From positions 4,338,728 through 4,402,727 of the forward strand of contig JAKGHH010000008.1 of assembly GCA_022828595.1 (NCBI GenBank): DNA of 64,000 nt. The letters are read 5' to 3'. A model generated the notes under the pieces. It had not been told where the DNA came from, did not search any database, and saw nothing but the letters and a program-made list of their open reading frames with translations. A program made the position numbers and the translations under genes. Of this stretch, positions 12,101 to 21,100 are shown piece after piece (within the stretch, counting starts at the first letter, position 1; each line of letters starts with the position of its first letter). This DNA is from Nelumbo lutea. Taxonomy: Eukaryota; Streptophyta; Magnoliopsida; Proteales; Nelumbonaceae.

Positions 12101-15100
12101 GTCACTTTTTAATTTAACCTGCTGCAGAGCATTACTGGACAAGCGTCTTGGCAAGCCTGATCCATTTTCATTTCCTGCAACATGAGATACTGTATCTGAG
12201 GCCGGAGCTTCATCCTGGCTTAACATGGGAGGAACAAAATTTGTCCTTCTCGCCATACGGGATATCTTTTGTGGCCTTTGACCAGCCCATTGTGCCATTG
12301 GTGGTGATGAAGACCGTATTGATGGCATACGCTTGCGATTGTTAGTCCCAGCAATAGGCTGGACCTTGTTTGTGCATTGAGAAAGCTCCCAATCATCAGA
12401 AGGCCCTGCCCTATTAGCACTTGGAGATGATTTGGGTACTGTTGATGAACTCGATCTTGGTGCCCGAGCAGATGCATTTATTTTTGTTGTTGAAGTAGTA
12501 CTTGCTAAGCTAAAGGCATCTTCACGGCTATTTGGCCTGGATATTTTTTTATGAGAAGTTTTATAAGTAAAGAATTGAATCATGAAAGAATGAGGAAAAT
12601 GGAGTTTCATAAAAGAAAGAGAAGTTACGGAAGAGTTAACTACCTGCTGCAGAATATGAGATCTATATAAATAAAATTTTGTAACACGAAGAAAGGGAAA
12701 AAGAAATGAAGAATCAAAGGAAAGAAAAGCCTAGTTAAGGATATTTTTTCATACCTATTAACAGCCTTCAGATTGACACATTCCTTATCTGAACCAACAG
12801 GGCGATCTCTTCTATCACTAAGAACAGAGCCATTGTCTTGGTCAGTCCTAGGGGTGGAAAAGCGCATGCCAAGGCCATTTTGTTGAGATATCACATCTGC
12901 TTTTCCAACTCCAGAAGGGCCCGGTCTGTATTAAGGTGTTCACGTAAATAGAATACAACAAATAGGAGAATTTGAGAAGGCAGGTCACTCTAAAGAAAAT
13001 AAGTTGGTAGTCAAAAAAAGAAAAAGAAAAAGAAAAAAACTCAGGAAATGAGATGCATAAATCAGATAAAACAAGGACCTAACTATCCACAGTAAGATGC
13101 ATTTAGTAATAACCAGTATGGTTAAGGCAGCAAACTAATGCATGGGCAATATTGTTGCATGTAGGACAAAAATGAACAAATAAAAATGTGTTATATAACG
13201 TATAGATATGACTTTATGCAATTATTATGAAGTTACATGTTAATATGGACTATTAAACTAGAAATTAAATCATTAAATGCCAGGTTAATCCTGATTTTCA
13301 GAAAAAAGAAAATCACAAGATAACATCCCTGAACATACATAAAAATACAGGGATCAAGAGCCTTAATTTTTACTTTATTATACACTCTTTAATTCTTTAT
13401 CTTCCCAAGTTACATACATAGATATCTACATATAAAAGGGGCAGGGGGTAATTAGTTCCCCACTAAAATGTTCCCATCCAATGCCACCTGCTTAGTTGGT
13501 TGCCTAGGTGATAGTCATCCAAAATTGCCTAGGCCTGGATATTTTGTTTGTTGAAATAGTACTTGCTGAGACTTACTCCATTGACATTTAATGAAATGAA
13601 GATATTATTCAACAACCCAAGCAAGAAATTCCAACAATAGGATATGGTAAAAGCAAAGGCTCTGCTTAGAAGTCTTGAGTCTCTTTAACAATTGACCTAG
13701 AAAGGAAGGTCACACATAAAACACAGACCAGTATCAGATGCCTGAGAAAGTCTCAACAAAACAAATTTGCATCCTATCACAACTAAACACTGTTTTGGCA
13801 TCTAGAATGCCAGATACAGATATAACACAGACTACAAGAAACAGGAACATGACTCCATTTCCTAAGATCCTGGATGGGTACTGGTATCCTATTAGCACCA
13901 ATGGAATATCCGGTGCTGTATCTGTTGAGGGAAATTTTCAAAATTCTATACTATATCTATTTGTTTTTTTATAGGTAATAGAAAATATTTCAAAATATAA
14001 ACAGGAATGTACAGGAGATAATACAACCAGGGAGTGAGTACCCCTTAAAGCATGTGTAACAATTGAGTCCTATACAATCAGTCCCTACCCAACCCTTACC
14101 CTCAGGATCAGATTAATCTTTTCTCCTTAAAACAGTTGAGCCCAGACTACTTGCTCCCTTGCAACCCCTTGCCTTGCTAGAGAGTCTTCCATCCCATTAG
14201 CCACCCTTGGAACCCATTGAAAGAATACTGTCACTCCTCTCAGGTGCCATCTGATTTTCTTTACCAAGTCTCGGTAGATCCAAGCTGCCTTCTTGTCGTT
14301 CTTTAGCCAGCTTACTACTACTTGGGAATCTCCTTCTATTAAAAGCCTTCTGAAATTTATTTTTTTCTGCTAGTTGGACCCCAAACAGTACAGCAGACAA
14401 TTCAGCCCTGGTTGAATATCCTTGGGCAATAGGGCCCGAAAATAGAGCTAAGATAGTCCCCTCTTTATCCCTGAAAACCCCTCCTATGCCTGAAGAGCCT
14501 GGGTTACTGAAGCAGGTCCCATCAAAATTGAGTTCTATGAAGCTTTCCAGTTGTGGCTCCCAGACCTGAACTATTCTATTCTTTCTTGTAGAGGACTAGG
14601 CCACTTCCCTCCAATTCCTTTTGATGTCATCAAAGGAAAATAGAGAGAACACTTCCAGGGACTTAACCCAATGGATCACCCTTAGAAGAAAATAGTCTAA
14701 AATTACCTCCAGATTTCCATCCTCATCTTTGAAGAGTCTTGCATTTCTTTCTTCCCAAACTGTCCAAACAATAGCAGCCCTGGTGCATCTCCATAAAATT
14801 CTGCCTCTTTTCCTTGACCACCTAAAGAAATCTTCTGCAAACAAACTAGTTAAGCTTGTAGGTTCAGTCCACCGGCACCCAAATAGATCAAAGAACCACT
14901 CCCAGATGGAGGTTACAAGCGAACAAGAAATCAGAATGTGATAGGCAGTCTCACCATTAGCCTTACAGAGTGTGCACCAGTTAGGGGATAGATAAAACCT
15001 TTTTCCTTCTCTTTTCAAGCATATCTAGAGTGTTGATTTTACCATGACAGACCTCCCAACAAAAAGCCTCTACTTTTAAAGGAATTGGTTTGCACCAAAC

Positions 15101-18100
15101 CTCACTTACTGGAAAGGCAGACCCTAAAGACTCTTGATCAATCAGAGAACGGAAGAAGGAAGCACATGAGAAGGAGCCTTTAGGGTCCGGAATCCAAATT
15201 CTTTCATTTGGAATAGAAGGGGACACTGCAACTGAGTCAAGAATGAGCAGCAAAGCAGACTGATTCACATTCAGCCTCTCTTAGACCTCTTCTAAAACCC
15301 AAATTCCAAGACACTCATTTTTAAATAAAGACAGTGAATAAAGGGAGGGGAAAGCATCCATAAGAGTTGAGTCACCCACCCAAAGGTCCTCCCAAAACCG
15401 GATTTTAGACACTGAATAGGAATCATACCTGACTTGCTCGAAGAAACATGTAAGAATTGCATGAATTGCTTTCCAATAGGAGAGAGTAGCTCTGTTTGAA
15501 ACTCCAGCATCCCAGCCGCTTTGCAACAGTCCATGAAGGCTAGCAATTACTTTGTGCAACAATTTCTCACTCTCCAATGGGAATCTCCACAACCATTTAC
15601 CTAGAATTGCTTGATTCTTGCAAATCACGTTTCCCACCCCTAGCCCACCTTTTTCCTTGCTCCTACACACTACTTCCCACTTTACCAGATGATCCCTCTT
15701 TCCCCTCCAGGTTCCCAAAGAAAGTTCCTCATTATCTTTTCCAGCCAGATGACCAGTTTTTTGGGGATTTTAAAGACAGAGAGGTAGTACACCAGAAGGT
15801 TTGCTAGGTTGGACTTAATCAAAGTTAACCTACCACCTAGGAGATGTAGTTCTGCTTCCATGCAGCTAATCTTTTTTTCAAACCTTTCTACCACCAGCGT
15901 CCAAAAGTTCACACTACTTGGATTTCCCCCCAAAGGAAAACCTAGGTACTTCAACGGCCATTCACTAGTATGACAACCTAGGGTCTCCATGATTGCTTCT
16001 ACCTCCCCCTCATACAGATTTATCCCTGCTACACAGCTTTTCTCAAATTGATCTTCAAGCTGGAAATCTTTGCAAAGAGGTTTAGGACCAATCTTAACCT
16101 TCTCACCTATTGGAGATTAAAATCTTCACAAAAAATCATTGTATCATCTGCAAACTGTAGATGAGAGACCACCACAGGATTCCTTCCCATTCTCCATCCC
16201 CTCAAAAGACCTTCCCGATCAGCTTTGGATATTAATCTACTGAGGACATCTGCAATTAAGGTGAACAGGAAGGGTGAAAGTGGATCACCTTGTCTTAGGC
16301 CTCTAGAAACTGGGAAAAAAATCCCTAACCACCCATTAACCAACACTGAGAAGTGATTTTTTAATAAGCAGTCGTTGATCTATTTACACCATTTTCCCCC
16401 AAATCCACATTTCTTTAATACCTCCAGTAGAAAAGCCCAGTCCACCAAGTCATAGGCCTTCTCCACATCCAATTTACATGCAAATCCTTTACTTCCTTCT
16501 CTTCTCTTCTCCATTACACACTCATTGGCTATCAAGATCTGGTCCAAAATCTGCCTATCCTGCACAAATGTTCCTTGGTTAGGAGTAATGATAAAGGGAA
16601 GTACCTCTTTTAGTCTCAAGGATAAAACTTTGGCCACTATTTTATAGACACTTGTCACCAAACTAATTGGCCTGAAATCTCTAGGAGTTAGGGCATAACA
16701 TTTTTTTGGAATCAACACCAAGAATGTGGCATTAAGACCTCGGTTTATGACACCTCTATCAAAGAATTCTGAAAAAACCTCAAGTAGGTCATGCTTGATT
16801 ATCTCCCAACAATCTTGATAAAAAGCTAGTGTAAATTCATCCAGCCCTGGAGATTTGCATCTATCCATGGAGAATACTGCCCTCTTGATTTCTTCCAATT
16901 CAAATCTCCTCCCCAAAACAACTCTGTTGTGTTCATCTAATGAGGGCCACTCTAATCCTTCCACTTCCAACCTACCTTTTGGAGCCTTCTTGAAGCATAA
17001 TTTAAAGTGTTCAACAAAGATCATTGCTATCTCTTCTTGATTATATCTATTTGTTCGCAAAAGGTAACAACTAATCCCTCCTAGAACAGTGGCTAAGTAA
17101 TGTTGTTTTCAAGTAATAGGTTAGGGATTCAAATCTTGTAGAGAGCGTTTTTGAGAGTTTTCCAAAATTAACTGATTTGATGACCTGTCACCATGGCAAC
17201 CACTGAACTGTAATAATGATTAAAATTAAAATTTTTTTATAAGTAAAATGGTTGTATATTAAAGATAAAAAAAAAGTAAGCATTACAAGCATCCAACAGA
17301 GAGGCACGAGATGCTACCTCTCACTCAAACATTTTTTTTATCAGAAATGATAACTTTCATTAGAGATAAATTAAACTGAAATACAACCCTTATTAGAAAA
17401 GGTTGATCCAATAAACATCAAACATTACAGCACTGCCCAATAAAGACTCTCCCTTACAGTCCCTTGTTTTGCTAGGGCGTCAGCAAAACCATTTGCTGAT
17501 CTCCTTACCCACTTGAACCAAACACCCACCTCCCTTGTTATGCTAAGAATTTCCCTTATCAGCTGTCTATATTGCCAAATTCCCAGATGCCCTGATTGCA
17601 TCCACCCAATTACCAACTTGGAGTCTCCCTCTATCTCAATCTGCTGTAGCCCCAATTGTATGGCCAGTTTTACACCTTGATGTAGTGCCAAGGTTTCTGC
17701 TCTTAAGGAATCTCCAACTCCTATTGGACCTGAAAACAAAGCCATTATCTTGCCTTCATTATCTCTGAAAACACCTATACCAGATGGGCCTGGATTACCT
17801 ATAGAGCTTCCATCAAAGTTCAGTTTCACCCTTTGTTGTGCCAGTGGGGACCAAACTTCCTGTATCATAGCTTTGGAAGTAGTAGTGGATTACCTCTCAC
17901 TCAAACATCAAAATAAAAAAAAATTCATTTACAACTAAGCCCAATACAAACTATCCCTGTTTACCCCTTGTTTAGCTAACCCATCTGCTATAGCATTAGC
18001 CATTCTCCTAACCCAGAGTATTCCCAGGTTCATGTTCCTAGTTAGCCATTTAAACTTCTTCATCTCATCCCTAAAACACCATTTGCAATTTCCTGGAACA

Positions 18101-21100
18101 TTTGGAAGGAGAGGAACAGGACTTCGAAGACAAAGCATGCAGCATGGACAAGATGGTTGCGGCTGTGGGCAGATCAGTGGTAGAATGGTTGCTGATTCTT
18201 CCAGAATTCAGTCATCTAGAAAAGGAGGATTTTGGTTTTAGGTTAGGAGAGGTCCTGGATTATCAGATACATAATGTGGAGCTTGTTCTTTAATCTGAAA
18301 ATTGGTCTTTGTACTCCGGTGATGACTTGTCACCCCATTTGTAACTTGTTTTTTCTTTTTAATGAAACTTTTATTTTACTTACCAAAAAAAATTATCAAC
18401 TCTGGATCTTTCAGCCAACCAGTCACCAATTCTGAATCCCCATCAACCTCCAAAATTATCAAACCCAGTTCGCCTACAATCTGTACCCCTTTCATAACAG
18501 CAAGCAAGAGTATGTCCATGCAAGTGTCCAATTAAGACATAAGAGATACCATTTTTTTTTTGAAGATACAATTAAGAGAGAGCTATTAAAATTAGTGAGC
18601 ACAGAAGAGGCAGAAGCAGATTGCATAAGGGCAACTTACCGTCTATAAATAGACTAAGAGAAAGGCTCCCATTAGATTGGGAGTAGAGATGGACACTAGA
18701 GAAGAACCCTAAAGAAGAACTATCATCATCATCATCATCATTATAATAGTATTTATTTATTATTATACTAATTTTTTGGATATCCAATTCAATGTAGATC
18801 TAAGAAGGATAGCCTTTGTTTCCACAGAACATGTTATGTGAGAATTGTATTATAAGGGACAGACTTTCCTGAGCCACCTGCATATAATGGAGAAAATTTC
18901 CAGTAATGAGGGAGTTCACTATCTTAAAGACAGTACCTTAAGTTGTATGCCTACATTTACTTGTCATCATCTCCACCTTCACCACTGCTTGTATGTTTCA
19001 TTGTTATGCAGGTATCCAGGTATTATAGCCCGACATGTGACCAGGAAGAGGGCCGATTGTACAACCTTAGCAGGGGTACAACTTGAGTCAGGCCGAAGAT
19101 TGAGTTTAACCTAATGTATTACCCTTGTAGTTGTAAATTCTTTATGTTACTTTTCAAAAATAATTATGATATATGTATTGAGTTATGAATTCAAATATTT
19201 TCAATATGTGAGGGTTGGGTTGGATTGAAAATTAGGTTTTAGGCTAGGTTGAAGATTAGGGTTGGAAAATGCCAATCTCATATAGAGCCACGCTAGGTTA
19301 GGGTTTGAAACCTTAGGCAGCCCAACCCATATATTACACGCTTGTAACTGCATGTATAAATAATATACTATGATACCTTCATATCATTTCTTTATATTAT
19401 GTATGAATTAGGATACATGTATAAATTTATGTATACAATATGTTTATGTGAGGAAAGGAAAGGTGGAATGATAATGATGGGTTTTTTCACTGTAAAATAT
19501 TAATAAACTATGATGCCTTCATATCATTTGCATATATAACAATGTGTGAATGTGGGGGTGAAGATGGGATTCCTACATCTGGAGAGGACACCCCATTAAG
19601 ATAGGGCCCACCTCCTAGCCCATGGCTCCTACCCTGCTTGCATGAGTATGATAGTTTCTATTTGTTGAGGTGAATGTAAATTTGGTAGGCAAAGTTCCAA
19701 CCCAAACCCAACCTTACCTACCTGATTTCATGGTCAAGTTGGATTAGGATCAAAAACCTTGGGTTAAAGATCAGGTTGGTTTATGATTATACTAAGGCTT
19801 TAATGCCTGGGTCAACCCAACCGAGTTGTAGTCCTAAACCTCAGACAGTTTGGGGAATGTCTGAGAAGGCTTCAAATAAACAAAGCCTTATTTAATATGT
19901 ATGCTGTCAGCTACAAAACTTCCAATAAAGCTTAGTAGAATGCAGAGAACAAATTAGAGCATCCATTTTTAGTAAGTATATGAGGCGGAAGAAATACTAG
20001 GATCTTTGAGAACAAGGCTATATTAAACAATTCTTTTTTCCCCACCAATGAAGAGAGGGAATGTCCTTTGGAGATGCAACAGAGCAACAATCCTTTGGCC
20101 AATCTGAGAAAAGGGTAATGCAAGAATATTCAAAGAAACAACCCGTTCCAGGGAAGAGGTGATTAAAAACATTTATATTAAACTGACCCATTGGTCTAAG
20201 ATTACTAAATATATTTCCCCCCTTCTCAACTGGTGACATTATCAGAGGTTGGCAAAACATTTATATTAAATTGGCCTACTGGTCTAAGATCACTAAATAT
20301 ATTCTCCCCCTTCTCAACTGGTGACATTATCAGAGGTTGGCAATGCATTGCAAATTCATCAACAGTAAGGAACTATCCATGATCCCTTCCCTGTCCTCCT
20401 GATACCATGAAACTGAATTTTGATGTTTACAAGTTGCAACATAACAGCCAAGGAAATATCCAAACAATCTTTCCTGGACCCATTGGATTTGGAAACTCAA
20501 CAAGGGCAGAATTATTGGCCATACTGCATGGAAACTCAACATAGGGAATTTGTGAGTGTATTCTGTTTTGCATTTTTTAGTAGGATCCCAAATTGTTGTT
20601 TTTGGGTAGCTTTGTTGATATTTTGGGTCCAGGAGTATTTTCATCATTTTATAATTCAGATTCTGGTTAAGGGCAGTTGGGTGCACATCTGTTGGGTTTT
20701 GGTCTCTTGGGTCTTTTTGTAACAAAAGTTGTCTTTTGGGGGTTTGCTTGAAGTTAGCTTTGTTTTTAAGGAGTTGTTTGTGAAAGGGTAACATTCTAGG
20801 GGCTCATTTGTAAATATTATAATTGGCTTCTCCAGTAAGCCATTGAGTCTGATAAAAGAGAAGGGGGTTGTTTCTGTAAAGGGCTTTTTTTGGTTCTTTC
20901 TCTCTTGTTTGAGTTGTAGCTCAGCCCCAGCTAGGGTTTTCAAGTATTGGGATCTTGGGTTTTGAAGACTCAACCCATTTTGGCACCTTCCAATCCCTCT
21001 ATTGCTACGTGTCCGTGTGGGAGGCCAGATTGATTCCATTGTTACTATGGCGGAACTGTTCCAGGAGTTCTACTTTAGGTTTAGGTCTGAAATCCCTAAA

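Larger units (their letters stand above)
17228..18520 (-). mobile_element. RNase H-type LINE 3' end, interrupted twice
   Basis: A minus-strand LINE fragment whose 3' poly(A) end is the T run at about 17228. Its RNase H reads AVMKGVQIVGELGLIILEVD, GDSELVTGWL (18396-18520), then after an interruption FKWLTRNMNLGILWVRRMAN and AIADGLAKQGVNRDSLYWA, with stop near 17935. A second LINE end (17333-17890) sits in its 3' UTR, and a plus-strand LINE end (about 18075-18393) splits the RNase H domain. Its own TSD was not found. Confidence 0.75.

Noticed and set aside
18630..18660. minus-strand GACGGTAAGTTG donor with a nearby TATAAATAG
   Set aside because: It looks like a first-exon/promoter pair but lies inside intron 3, and no downstream exon needs it.
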